This document shows positions 29,274-36,983 of a stretch of DNA of 64,000 bases, one piece after another. The translations under genes and the position numbers were made by a program. Numbering within the stretch: position 1 is the stretch's first letter; each line of letters begins with the position of its first letter. The stretch lies in NCBI GenBank assembly GCA_963699085.1, contig CAVOTH010000003.1, forward strand, positions 248,001 through 312,000, read 5' to 3'. The notes below the pieces were generated by a model, which had not been told where the DNA came from, ran no database searches, and saw only the letters and a list, made by a program, of their open reading frames with translations. The stretch is from Bog-756 sp963699085. GTDB taxonomy: Bacteria; Actinomycetota; Acidimicrobiia; Acidimicrobiales; RAAP-2.

Positions 29274-29332
29274 CAGAGTCCCACCGCCTACGCATTTTGG
29301 TGCCGGCCTGTCGGCGCCCTACGATCGTGGTC

Positions 29333-30271
29333 ATGTCCGAACGCTCCCGTAACCTGCCGCGCCGCTCCTGCATGTCCTCGCCGGGATCCAACGAACGCTT
29401 CCTGGCCAAGGCCCCGACGGTGCCCGCCGACATGAGCTTCCTCGACCTCGAGGACTCGGTGGCGCCTCTGGAGAAGGAGGCGGCCCGGGCCAAGGTGGCC
29501 GAGGCGATCCGCACCCTGGCGTGGGACGACCGGGTGCTGTGCGTCCGGATCAACGCGTGGGACACCGAGTGGACCTACGGCGACGTGATCGAGGTCGTGT
29601 CGAATGCTGGCGAGCGCCTCGACGAGCTGATGCTCCCGAAGGTGCAGTCGGCCGCCGAAGTGATCGCCCTCGACCTCCTCCTCACCCAGGTGGAGAAGAA
29701 GAGCGGGCTGCCCGTGGGCCATATCGGCATCGAGGCCCAGATCGAGACCACCCGCGGCCTCATCAACGTCGAGGAGATCTGCGCCGCTTCTCCCCGGCTG
29801 GAAACCATCATCTTCGGGCCTGCAGACTTCGCCGCTTCGATGGAGATGCCGGTGCTCACCGGCGGCGTCGCCATCCCCGAATACCCGGGCGATCACTTCA
29901 ACTACGTGTTCTCCAAGATCCTGATGGCCGGCAGGGCAAATGGTCTGCAGGTCATCGACGGTCCGTTCCTCAAGATCCGTGAGCTCGACAGCCTCCGCGA
30001 GTTCTCTCAGCGGACACGGGTCCTCGGCTACGACGGCAAGTGGGCCCTCACCCCCGACCAGGTGGGCGTCCTCAACGAGGTGTACTCGCCGACACAAGAA
30101 CAGTTCGACAAGGCCTGGGACATCCTCGACGCCTATCAGAAAGCCACCGAGGATGACCGCACCGGAGCCGTCATGTTCGGCGACGAGATGATCGACGAGG
30201 CGTCGCGCAAGATGGCCATCAAGTTCGTGACCCGGGGAGAGCGGGCCGGCCTCAGCCGCTCCGGCGGCTGA
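29333..30271 (+). CDS. HpcH/HpaI-CitE family CoA ester lyase (malyl/methylmalyl-CoA lyase-like)
   Basis: The 312-residue protein opens RRSCMSSPGSNERFLAKAPTVPADMSFLDLEDSVAP, the CitE-family N-terminus, with catalytic and metal residues in LDLEDS, RIN, MLPKVQ and GIEAQIETTRGLIN, and ends GDEMIDEASRKMA. It closely resembles by eye the CitE-like protein in streptomycete ethylmalonyl-CoA pathway clusters, where such enzymes cleave methylmalyl-CoA to glyoxylate and propionyl-CoA or hydrolyse malyl-CoA. Methylsuccinyl-CoA dehydrogenase (37939) and a MaoC hydratase (40852) in this window support that role. Its 3' end overlaps the convergent tetR gene by 20 bases. Confidence 0.85.
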   Translation: MSERSRNLPRRSCMSSPGSNERFLAKAPTVPADMSFLDLEDSVAPLEKEAARAKVAEAIRTLAWDDRVLCVRINAWDTEWTYGDVIEVVSNAGERLDELMLPKVQSAAEVIALDLLLTQVEKKSGLPVGHIGIEAQIETTRGLINVEEICAASPRLETIIFGPADFAASMEMPVLTGGVAIPEYPGDHFNYVFSKILMAGRANGLQVIDGPFLKIRELDSLREFSQRTRVLGYDGKWALTPDQVGVLNEVYSPTQEQFDKAWDILDAYQKATEDDRTGAVMFGDEMIDEASRKMAIKFVTRGERAGLSRSGG

Positions 30272-30935
30272 CAGTTCCGCCTGCGGACCGGGCACTGCCG
30301 GTCCCAGCGCCACGGGATGGCCGGGGTCGCAACCCTTCGAGCAGGGTATGTACCAACTTGTCGGCCAGGTCGGCGGTCAGCGGTTCGTGCTGCATGGTGA
30401 GCCGGTAGTAGAGCGGGGCGTACAGCTGGTCCAGCACGACCGCGATATCCGTGTCGTCCCGGATCTCGGAGCGTTCCACAGCTCGGCGCAGGACTGCGGT
30501 CGACGCATCGCGCCGGGGCTCGAGCCAGCGTGATCGCAGGGTCTCCGCCAGTGCCGGATCCGACTGCGCCTGGCCGATGAGCTCGGCCATGATCGATCCG
30601 GCGCGACCCTGGAACGCGGTGATGAGCAGTCGTATCTGTCCGGTCAGGTCGGCGGCCAGATCGCCGGTGTCCGGAAAGTCGATGGTCTGACGGTAGCGGT
30701 GGAAGAAGGCGTCAACGGCAACCGACCCCCGGGACGGCCACCACTTGTAGATGGTCACCTTGCTGACTCCGGCCCGGGCCGCGATCGCCTCGATGCTGGC
30801 GGCACCGAGCCCCCCTTCGATCAGGAGGTCGGCGCACGCCTCCAGCACGGCCAGCCGTGCCCGTTCGCTCCGGGGGCGTCCGGCACGCACTGCCGCCGGT
30901 CGCCGCGTGGTGTCCACCCGGCTATCGTAGATCAT
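30252..30935 (-). CDS. TetR-family transcriptional regulator
   Basis: The 227-residue protein has an N-terminal TetR helix-turn-helix: RARLAVLEACADLLIEGGLGAASIEAIAARAGVSKVTIYKWWPSR. The C-terminal domain is helical and similar to the TetR_C_11-like type. Start ATG 30935 is chosen; GTG further down (VDTTRRPAA) is also possible. It is divergent from an MFS transporter 135 bases away, a standard regulator-efflux pair, so it probably represses that transporter and itself. No clear palindromic operator is visible between them. Confidence 0.88.
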   Translation of the reverse strand: MIYDSRVDTTRRPAAVRAGRPRSERARLAVLEACADLLIEGGLGAASIEAIAARAGVSKVTIYKWWPSRGSVAVDAFFHRYRQTIDFPDTGDLAADLTGQIRLLITAFQGRAGSIMAELIGQAQSDPALAETLRSRWLEPRRDASTAVLRRAVERSEIRDDTDIAVVLDQLYAPLYYRLTMQHEPLTADLADKLVHTLLEGLRPRPSRGAGTGSARSAGGTVSRRSG

Positions 30936-31070
30936 GAACGGTGCGTACAGGAATATACCCGGCCACGGGACGTTCGGATAGGTGAGCCGGGAGCCTGATC
31001 GCCGTGTGGTGACGACCGGGCAGTCGGGCAGAGACGACCATGCCGTGGTTCGTGGAGGAGAGTCCAGTCG

Positions 31071-32315
31071 ATGAGCGAAACAACCCAAGCCGCCGGGGCC
31101 ACCCACGCGACGACTTCGGGCATGCCCCGGAGCCTGGTGGTGGTCTTCGCGGTTGCATGCGGTCTATCGGTGGCCAACCTCTACTACGCGCAGCCCATCC
31201 TGTACGACATCACCCGGTCGTTCGGAACCAGCGAAGCAGCCGCCGGACTGGTCGTGACCTTGTCCCAGATCGGATACGCGCTCGGACTGGCCCTACTCCT
31301 GCCACTGGGTGACATTCTGAACCGGCGACGGCTCCTCCCAGCGGTGATGCTTCTCACCGCGGTCGGACTGGTCGTCTCCGCTCTGGCTCCCTCCATCGGC
31401 GTGCTGGTGGGTGTGGCGCTCGTCGTCGGCGTGGGATCCACCGTGGCTCAGATGCTGGTACCCATGGCCGCGTCGCTGGCGGACAACGCCACCCGTGGGC
31501 GGGTGATCGGCCAGGTCATGACCGGTCTGCTCCTCGGCATCCTGCTGGCCAGGACCGTCTCCGGATTCGTTGCCGGGGCCGCCAGTTGGCGGGTGGTCTA
31601 CGTGATGGCCGCTGTCGTCACCGTCCTGATGGCCATGGTGTTGCGCCGGGTGCTGCCGGGGGAGACGGTGCGCCCTTCCATCCGTTACACCACGCTGCTG
31701 GGCTCGACCGTGCAGCTGTTCCGGACCGAGTCGTTGCTTCGCCGGCGGATCGCCTTCGGCGCCCTGGGCATGGCGGCCTTCAGCGCCTTCTGGACGACCA
31801 TGGCGTTCGTCCTTTCCGGTTCCCCGTTCCACTACGGGGCAGCCACCATCGGACTCTTCGGACTGGTCGGTGCGGCCGGCGCACTGTGTGCGAACCTGGC
31901 CGGACGTTGGGCGGATCGCGGACTGACCCGGACGACGACCATCGTCTTCGCCGTCCTGTTGGCCACCTCGTTCATTCCGCTGTGGTTCGGTGGTCATCAC
32001 CTCGCCATGATGATCGTCGGCGTCCTGGTCCTCGACGTCGGCGTCCAGGGTCTCCAGGTGACCAACCAGTCGATCATCTATCGCCTCGCCCCCGAAGCCC
32101 GCAGTCGGATCAACTCCGCCTACATGGTCTGGTACTTCGTTGGTGGGGCCCTCGGGTCGGCCACGGCCAGTTGGCTCTACGGGACCCATCGATGGGCCGG
32201 AGTGTGCCTGCTGGGTGCCGGCATCGGAACAGCTGCCGTGATCCTGGCCCTGGTCGACGCAGCCCGACACACGGTGCGACCAGCCGGAGCGGTGCCCGAG
32301 GGTCTGACCATCTGA
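31071..32315 (+). CDS. Major facilitator superfamily transporter
   Basis: The 414-residue protein has about twelve hydrophobic helices in two halves, with GLSVANLYYAQPILYDIT in helix one and the intracellular loop motif GDILNRRRLLP after helix two, typical of the drug:H+ antiporter (AraJ-like) group. It is likely an exporter of a toxic compound in the cytoplasmic membrane. GGAGGAGAG at 31053-31061 gives a strong ribosome site for ATG 31071. The divergent TetR gene is the likely regulator. Confidence 0.9.
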   Translation: MSETTQAAGATHATTSGMPRSLVVVFAVACGLSVANLYYAQPILYDITRSFGTSEAAAGLVVTLSQIGYALGLALLLPLGDILNRRRLLPAVMLLTAVGLVVSALAPSIGVLVGVALVVGVGSTVAQMLVPMAASLADNATRGRVIGQVMTGLLLGILLARTVSGFVAGAASWRVVYVMAAVVTVLMAMVLRRVLPGETVRPSIRYTTLLGSTVQLFRTESLLRRRIAFGALGMAAFSAFWTTMAFVLSGSPFHYGAATIGLFGLVGAAGALCANLAGRWADRGLTRTTTIVFAVLLATSFIPLWFGGHHLAMMIVGVLVLDVGVQGLQVTNQSIIYRLAPEARSRINSAYMVWYFVGGALGSATASWLYGTHRWAGVCLLGAGIGTAAVILALVDAARHTVRPAGAVPEGLTI

Positions 32316-32323
32316 CCGCTCAG

Positions 32324-33700
32324 TCAGGCAGCCAGGTGGCGACCGACGAGCCGAGGTGGCCCGCAGGCAGCGTCCAGCGCAGTGGCAGCGCCGTCGACCA
32401 CCACCGGGGGCGGCAGTCGACGGGCGTCGCCCCACGGAGTCCGCTCCACGGGATCGTCGTCTCGCGGCGGAGCGGGGTCGATGCCGGGCCCGTCTGATGG
32501 CTCGACGGTGCCGGCGTCCATCAACAGGCGGCCCATCCGGGCGAGCGACGTGCGCCAGCGGCTGCCCATGCCATCGGTCCGGCGGAGGGACAGTCCGGTG
32601 AGAGCGGCGGCGGCCATCAGGTATCCGGTGGCCTGATCGAGGGCCTGGACCGGCAGGGGCACCGGGTGACCGGCCATGGCTGCGTCCATGCCGGCCTCGG
32701 CGATGCCGGAGCTCATCTGCACCAGACTGTCGAATCCGCGACGGGTCGCCCACGGGCCCGACCAGCCATAGGCGTCGAGGCTGACATCCACCAGGCCCGG
32801 CCGCACGTCGTCCCGCAGGTCCGCTCCCAGATCGAGACCCTCCAGGGCGTCCGACCGGTATCCGTGGATGAGCACGTCGGTTCCGGCCAGTAGCTCGAGG
32901 AACCGGTCGCGGCCCGCAGGAGTGGTGAGGTCGAGCCGGGCGCAGCGCTTTCCCAGAGTGACTTCGGGCACGAGGCCCGGCTCGTCCCACGAGGGCGGAT
33001 CGATGCGCAGCACGTCGGCACCCCACCCGGCCAACATCCGCGTCGCCACCGGCCCGGCCAGTACCCGGGTCAGGTCGAGGACGCGGATCCCTTCGAGTGG
33101 CCGACCAACCCGAGGCTTCCCGCCGGTGACAGCCTCGACCGAGGTGCGGGCCAGATCAATCAGCGGCTCCGCCGCCACCGCAATACCTTGCGGGTGCACG
33201 TTCCACTCCGGTCCGGAACGAAGTGCCGCCGCCGCACCGCCGGCCACGGACACGGCCGTCTCCAGGTCCTCGGCCGTCCAGCGGGACACGGCTGCTGCCA
33301 CCGCGTCCCGGTCCCCGGGAACACCCAGCACGGTCAGCGCCGCCGCCCGATGGTGTGGCGCATTGGTGTGCAGCTTGATCCATCCGTCCGATGTGGCGTA
33401 GTCGCCGGCCACCGCGTCCCACACCGCCGGAAGCTCCCATCCCATGGGACGGATGGAGAACGCGAACCAGGCCGACGCCAGGTCGCGGTCGACCGTCGAC
33501 GCCGGTTTGGCCCCACCGTCGAGCGCAACCCATCGTGCCAGTGAGGCCGCCGCCGCGCCGACCGAGGCCTGGGCCAGATCGCTGACGGCGAACACCGAGG
33601 GAAGTGATCCTCCGGCCGGCAGCTCGACCGGAGGGGTGGCCCCAGGTCCGTCGAGCGCGTCGAGAAACTGGTCCAGGAATTGGCGTGCCCGGTCGGTCAT
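32324..33700 (-). CDS. CaiB/BaiF family CoA-transferase (class III)
   Basis: Class III CoA-transferases move CoA between organic acids. The conserved part starts around residue 200: GRPLEGIRVLDLTRVLAGPVATRMLAGWGADVLRIDPP, then CARLDLTTPAGRDRFLELLAGTDVLIHGYRSDAL, and YGWSGPWATRRGFDSLVQMSSG. The catalytic Asp usually found after the CoA-binding segment is within the region around DVSLDAYG but not certain. The N-terminal 195 residues are unusual for the family, making a 458-residue protein with perhaps a duplicated or degenerate half. Start ATG 33700 (MTDRARQFLDQF) has no strong ribosome site. It converges with the MFS gene with 8 bases between stops. Confidence 0.78.
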   Translation of the reverse strand: MTDRARQFLDQFLDALDGPGATPPVELPAGGSLPSVFAVSDLAQASVGAAAASLARWVALDGGAKPASTVDRDLASAWFAFSIRPMGWELPAVWDAVAGDYATSDGWIKLHTNAPHHRAAALTVLGVPGDRDAVAAAVSRWTAEDLETAVSVAGGAAAALRSGPEWNVHPQGIAVAAEPLIDLARTSVEAVTGGKPRVGRPLEGIRVLDLTRVLAGPVATRMLAGWGADVLRIDPPSWDEPGLVPEVTLGKRCARLDLTTPAGRDRFLELLAGTDVLIHGYRSDALEGLDLGADLRDDVRPGLVDVSLDAYGWSGPWATRRGFDSLVQMSSGIAEAGMDAAMAGHPVPLPVQALDQATGYLMAAAALTGLSLRRTDGMGSRWRTSLARMGRLLMDAGTVEPSDGPGIDPAPPRDDDPVERTPWGDARRLPPPVVVDGAATALDAACGPPRLVGRHLAA

Positions 33701-33827
33701 CAAACCATCGTGTGCCGGGCCCCCGGTGCCGTCAACCGGTCGGTAACCAGGGGGCAGGAGTTGACGCAATCCGGGTCGTAACGGCATCAGGGGTAAAGAG
33801 AACGCACCGGAGTGTCGATAGTGACGC

Positions 33828-34061
33828 ATGGAATCGACCGTCCACTTCGACACGGACGACCCCGAATTCAGTCGGGGCTTCGAGATCGGCATCCTGTGGG
33901 AGCGCCTGAGCACTGACGGCGCGTGCCATATGGCGGTCAGTGCCGCCAATGTCGAAATGGTCCTCCGGGTGGCGAAGGCGTTCGACTGCGTCTTCAGCGG
34001 ACAGGAGCTGGCCAACGACATGATCTCGGTCGAGCTCTACCGGGTCAGCACCGACTCGTAG
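33828..34061 (+). CDS. Small hypothetical protein, 77 residues
   Basis: The product starts MESTVHFDTDDPEFSRGFEIGILWERL and ends VSTDS; it is acidic and has no membrane or signal sequence. I do not recognise a family. Reading-frame composition is that of a coding gene and it is preceded by a GATAGT-like -10 position, but no ribosome site stands out, so leaderless translation is possible. It lies between the CoA-transferase gene (divergent) and the mobile element. Confidence 0.6.
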   Translation: MESTVHFDTDDPEFSRGFEIGILWERLSTDGACHMAVSAANVEMVLRVAKAFDCVFSGQELANDMISVELYRVSTDS

Positions 34062-34168
34062 TCACTGGGCGGAACCCCGGACCAACGCGGCACCACTTGA
34101 CGCCGACCTGATCGCGCCTGCTGTGGCCTCATTCGGCGGGGACCCATGGGCCACCCTGTACGCCGCGT

Positions 34169-34197
34169 TTGCATCCCTCACTCGGCCCGTTTATTGT
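34169..34197 (+). promoter_or_regulatory. Original promoter of the arsR-SRPBCC operon, now cut off by the insertion
   Basis: TTGCAT (34169-34174) and TATTGT (34192-34197) are 17 bases apart, a good sigma-70 pair. TTGTACAA at 34194-34201 overlaps the -10 and is the left half of the palindromic site whose right half lies at 36992. Before insertion the arsR start codon would have followed about 8 bases later; now 2.77 kb of element lies between. Confidence 0.5.
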
Positions 34198-34201
34198 ACA
34201 A

Positions 34202-34209
34202 CCATATGG
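34202..34209. repeat. Left target-site duplication CCATATGG
   Basis: CCATATGG directly precedes the left inverted repeat and is repeated exactly at 36984-36991 directly after the right one. Eight bases is the target duplication length typical of the IS1595 family. The target itself is palindromic. Confidence 0.85.
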
Positions 34210-34366
34210 GGCACCTATCCCTTCTCTGTATAAGAGAAGCGGGTAGCATGATGGAACCTTGGCAAGGGTCTGACGACGATTCGGCTCCGGATTCTGGCGG
34301 TGATGAGCCCCCAATACCCCTTCTACCCCTTCGGGGGCACCCGGCGGGTGATCCCCGATGAGGAGA

Positions 34367-35293
34367 TCACCCGGGCCAGGTGATCTGCATGATCCTGAAC
34401 ACCTCTTCGACCGTCCTGGTGCCAGGAAAGCACCCGTCAAACCGCTGGATGGTCCCGAGCGCATCGTTCCAGCACGTCCGGAGGGTGCGCTGGAGGCTCT
34501 GGCCTCCAGCGACGGGCCACTCCTTGTCAATGGCCAGCCGGAAGGCCACCTGGTGGTGTTCTGGCGCTTCAGTGCCGGACCAGCCGGAGCCGGAGAATGT
34601 AATCGTGCGTTGGTCATCAGGCAGGATGATCGGGGGGGTGACGAAAAGGTCGTCCTCGCCGCGGAAGTTTGGATCAAGGGGGACATTGCCCGTGCGTGGG
34701 ATGTCCTGAAAACCAAATGTCGTGCGTTGTATCTCCGCTACCGCGGTCGTCAGGGTCTGGTGTCGGTCGAAGCGAGCAAGTTGGTTGAACACCCACAGTG
34801 CTTGGTTATCGACGGGTCCAAACTGCGGGACACGGTTGTAGGGCTGGAGATCAAACATGATTTTCTGCGCGTCCTTACCGCAATGCCGGGACGTGAATTC
34901 CCCTCCTTGACGTGGGAGCCGGTTCCCCTTGTTGTCCTTCCGACCGAGCCATTCATCTTCGGTACCGCAGATAGGGAAAGCAGTGCGTCTGTCAGGTTTG
35001 ACCTTGTTGCGCAGAGCGAGTGCCCAGGCGAGATGATCGAGAGCGATCCGGAGGTTCTGCAGGGCATCTCCAGCGAGCATCGCGAAGGTGCCGGGGAGCG
35101 GTGCGGAAAGAGCCAGCCGGGGTGCGGACGAGGCTGTGTCATCTGGATGGATGGTGACGTGCTCTGGCTGTTCGGAGAAGAACTTCAGGATCTGCCCATT
35201 CAGCTCCTGAAGGTGTTCATTGGAGCGCCGGAGTCGCAACCAGACGGAATACCGTGGATCCCCAGACAAGCTGAGGTCGTAGGCTATGGACAT
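34367..35293 (-). CDS. Passenger hypothetical protein of the IS element
   Basis: From ATG 35293 the product is 308 residues; a TTG at 35305 would add four. It starts MSIAYDLSLSGDPRYSVWLRLRRSNEHL and contains LAGDALQNLRIALDHLAWALALR near residue 90, a pattern I recall from uncharacterised actinobacterial proteins. No enzymatic motif, signal or membrane helix is clear. Codons are less GC-biased than those of chromosomal neighbours, as expected for imported DNA. Its start overlaps the divergent 52-residue ORF by 8 bases. A hairpin GGTGATC/GATCACC around 34347-34374 lies at its 3' end and could terminate it. Confidence 0.65.
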   Translation of the reverse strand: MSIAYDLSLSGDPRYSVWLRLRRSNEHLQELNGQILKFFSEQPEHVTIHPDDTASSAPRLALSAPLPGTFAMLAGDALQNLRIALDHLAWALALRNKVKPDRRTAFPICGTEDEWLGRKDNKGNRLPRQGGEFTSRHCGKDAQKIMFDLQPYNRVPQFGPVDNQALWVFNQLARFDRHQTLTTAVAEIQRTTFGFQDIPRTGNVPLDPNFRGEDDLFVTPPIILPDDQRTITFSGSGWSGTEAPEHHQVAFRLAIDKEWPVAGGQSLQRTLRTCWNDALGTIQRFDGCFPGTRTVEEVFRIMQITWPG

Positions 35294-35444
35294 GACCAAA
35301 ACCAACGGTCACGAACCAACACAAGAAACGAACCCGAAAAAGGGCGAACCGGTGGACATTCCGATCCCGACACGGGACGAGGTCTTCCGTGACCTGGGGA
35401 AAGTCGCCAAGCCACGGAAGAAAGGCTCAGCGCGCGACGAGTGA
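35286..35444 (+). CDS. Small passenger ORF, 52 residues
   Basis: ATG 35286 (or 35292) to TGA 35442-35444. The protein is hydrophilic and basic at the end: PVDIPIPTRDEVFRDLGKVAKP then RKKGSARDE. The reading has the look of a real coding frame, and it lies between the hypothetical passenger gene (divergent) and the RHH gene (its last 18 bases overlap the RHH 3' end). Function unknown; a small partner protein, for example of the RHH protein, is conceivable but unproven. Confidence 0.4.
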   Translation: MDMTKTNGHEPTQETNPKKGEPVDIPIPTRDEVFRDLGKVAKPRKKGSARDE

Positions 35445-35600
35445 TCGTTGGCTGTTGAGGTATTCCTTCACAGCCCGCCTCACAACCTGCGACATCGTGA
35501 GATCGTCTTCCTGGGAGCGCGCCTTCAACTCTGCGTGCATTTCGGCGGGAAGCCGCACGACGAGTGACTGCACCTCATCTTGCGTGTCGGTGGTGGCCAT
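35427..35600 (-). CDS. Ribbon-helix-helix (CopG/Arc-type) DNA-binding protein
   Basis: The 57-residue protein MATTDTQDEVQSLVVRLPAEMHAELKARSQEDDLTMSQVVRRAVKEYLNS is a complete RHH unit: beta strand SLVVRLP, helix MHAELKARSQ, turn and helix MSQVVRRAVKEYL. Such proteins act as antitoxins or as regulators of mobile elements. No toxin of a known type is adjacent; the neighbours are the 52-residue ORF and the tRNA. Start ATG 35600 (GTG 35609 also possible). An inverted repeat 11 bases upstream is a likely operator for autoregulation. Confidence 0.8.
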   Translation of the reverse strand: MATTDTQDEVQSLVVRLPAEMHAELKARSQEDDLTMSQVVRRAVKEYLNSQRSLVAR

Positions 35601-35610
35601 ACGCGTCACT

Positions 35611-35629
35611 GTGACACATCCCGTGTCAC
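35611..35629. promoter_or_regulatory. Inverted repeat upstream of the RHH gene
   Basis: GTGACAC (35611-35617) and GTGTCAC (35623-35629) form a perfect 7-bp inverted repeat around ATCCC, 11 bases before the RHH start. Position and symmetry suit an operator bound by the RHH dimer. Inferred. Confidence 0.5.
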
Positions 35630-35704
35630 GTGTGGTGGACCGATATAGAAGGGTCCACCACCAGACCTATACCCCTCCTCTACGATCGCGCGTGCGGAGG
35701 AGGA

Positions 35705-35779
35705 CCCCCCGTAGCTCAGCGGATAGAGCGTTGGGTTCGTACCCCTTGTGCGCAGGTTCGATTCCTGCCGGGGGGACCA
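35705..35779 (+). tRNA. tRNA-Thr (anticodon CGU) carried inside the IS element
   Basis: A full cloverleaf can be drawn: acceptor CCCCCCG pairs with CGGGGGG, D arm GCTC/GAGC with GG in the loop, anticodon loop TTCGTAC (CGT at 34-36, U33 and A37 in place), T arm GCAGG/CCTGC with loop TTCGATT, and an encoded CCA at 35777-35779. It would read ACG codons. The anticodon stem TTGGG / CCCTT has two outer T-T mismatches (27-43 and 28-42), where CCCAA would pair fully, so the gene may be partly decayed or of reduced activity. A terminator hairpin follows 12 bases later. Confidence 0.75.
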
Positions 35780-35790
35780 GACCGCGCGCG

Positions 35791-35818
35791 AAGAGGGAGC
35801 CCCTAGGGGCTCCCTCTT
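35791..35818 (+). terminator. 28-bp perfect palindrome after the tRNA
   Basis: The stretch 35791-35818 is its own reverse complement, with arms AAGAGGGAGCCCCT and AGGGGCTCCCTCTT. As RNA it forms a very stable hairpin directly after the tRNA gene and probably ends its transcript, although only short T runs follow. Confidence 0.6.
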
Positions 35819-35864
35819 CCGCAATATTTGCCGTCACGGCTGGGCAGGTCGATGACCTAACGCC

Positions 35865-35890
35865 CAGCGGATCGAGCGGGTTCGTACCCA
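35865..35890 (+). repeat. Degenerate partial copy of the tRNA D and anticodon arms
   Basis: CAGCGGATCGAGC followed by GGGTTCGTACCCA repeats the tRNA segment CAGCGGATAGAGC-GTT-GGGTTCGTACCCC with three bases deleted and few changes. It lacks acceptor and T arms, so it is a remnant and not a gene. It lies between the tRNA terminator and the transposase gene. Confidence 0.5.
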
Positions 35891-35949
35891 CCACCAGTAT
35901 CGGCAGAACCTCCGCCAAGGTCAAGTCAATGAGCCGGTTGCAACTTTGG

Positions 35950-36936
35950 CTACCGGATCGGGACCGACGACCGGAGCGCCAGAGACAGGAACATCTCTTC
36001 ACCGTTCCGGCGGTTGAACCTCCACACGTACTCGTTCAGGTACATCTGCAAGTGCTTGCGGGAGACGTTGTGATGGACTCCCCAAATCCCACGCTTCACC
36101 TGCGACCAGAAGCCCTCAATGGTCTGTGTGTGCGTCTCTCCGCTCACGTAGACCCGTGCCGAGTGGTTGACCGAGGAGTGCTGGAATCCGCTCACGGGAA
36201 GGTTCCGGTAGACCTTGGCGTCGTCGGTGTAGACGATCGTTCCCGGCTTCACGTTGTCCTTGACCTTGGGGATCAGAGTGGCGGTCTTGGCGTCGGGCAC
36301 GACCATCGCCCGAATCCGGCCGCCGCGCTCCACCATGCCGAAGACGGGAGTCTTCTTCTGGTCAGCGATCCACTGTGCCGTCTGGCGGCGCTGGTAGCCC
36401 TCAGGAAGGAACTCGTAGGCCGCACGGTCCGACTGGCGGAGCTTGCCACCGACGTACATCTCGTCCATCTCGACCTCGCCCGAAAGCGGCTCTTCGTCGT
36501 CCTGGGCCATGAGTTCGGTGCGGATCAGCTTGAAGATCCGGTAAGCGGTCTTGTAGGTCACGCCAAGCTCCCGCTCAAGCTGCTTGGCCGAGATTCCCGA
36601 ACGAGTGCTCGTCATCAGGTACATGGCGTAGAACCAGAGATGCAGGGAGGTCGACGACTTGTGAAAGATCGTTCCCGCTGTCGGATGCACGTGAAGCCCA
36701 CAGCCCGTGCAGGTCCAATCCTGGCGCTGTTGCTTGGCCGTGTATCGCCTGAACACGCGAACCATCTCGCACCGCTCACAGAAAGCGGTATCGCCGCCGT
36801 CAATGGCGTAGCGGGTGTTCCACAACCAGACGAGGCAAGCCTCGTCGTCGGGGAAGTCCCGATAGAACTCCGTCAACATGTATTGCGAGGCGGAAGTTCT
36901 GGCGTTTCTGGGGGTCTTGCGGTTACCGGGGGCCAT
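35950..36936 (-). CDS. IS1595-family transposase
   Basis: The 328-residue transposase has an N-terminal zinc ribbon (CERC at 53-56 and CTGC at 76-79), a helix-turn-helix-like segment SAKQLERELGVTYKTAYRI and an ISXO2-like DDE domain: Asp158 in EMDEMYVGG, Asp238/239 in YTDDAKVY and the acidic third position in TIEGFWSQVKRG (around Glu274), followed by the family C-terminus YLNEYVWRFNRR. It is intact. It lies 8-10 bases inside the right inverted repeat, with a possible start at ATG 36936, and would move the entire 34210-36983 unit. Confidence 0.92.
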   Translation of the reverse strand: MAPGNRKTPRNARTSASQYMLTEFYRDFPDDEACLVWLWNTRYAIDGGDTAFCERCEMVRVFRRYTAKQQRQDWTCTGCGLHVHPTAGTIFHKSSTSLHLWFYAMYLMTSTRSGISAKQLERELGVTYKTAYRIFKLIRTELMAQDDEEPLSGEVEMDEMYVGGKLRQSDRAAYEFLPEGYQRRQTAQWIADQKKTPVFGMVERGGRIRAMVVPDAKTATLIPKVKDNVKPGTIVYTDDAKVYRNLPVSGFQHSSVNHSARVYVSGETHTQTIEGFWSQVKRGIWGVHHNVSRKHLQMYLNEYVWRFNRRNGEEMFLSLALRSSVPIR

Positions 36937-36983
36937 AAATCAAGGCTAACACGCTGCCCTTATACAGTCAAGGGATACGTGCC

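Larger units (their letters stand above)
34210..36983. mobile_element. IS1595-family insertion element with passenger genes, including a tRNA-Thr
   Basis: The element is 2,774 bp. Left end 34210-34247 and right end 36945-36983 (inverted) share GGCAC-TATCCCTT, then CTGTATAAG and AGCG, with few mismatches, and are flanked by the 8-bp duplication CCATATGG. It holds a transposase (minus), a hypothetical protein (minus), a 52-residue ORF (plus), a ribbon-helix-helix protein (minus) and a tRNA-Thr(CGU)-like gene with a terminator hairpin (plus). IS1595 relatives with passenger genes are known; a tRNA as passenger is, to my knowledge, unusual. High identity of the ends and the intact duplication suggest a recent insertion. 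Confidence 0.85.

Noticed and set aside
30936..31070. Palindromic TetR operator between the tetR and MFS genes
   Set aside because: I searched the 135-base gap and found only weak, broken inverted repeats.
35865..35890. Second tRNA gene after the tRNA-Thr
   Set aside because: Only D-arm and anticodon-arm sequence is present, with a three-base deletion and no acceptor or T arm.
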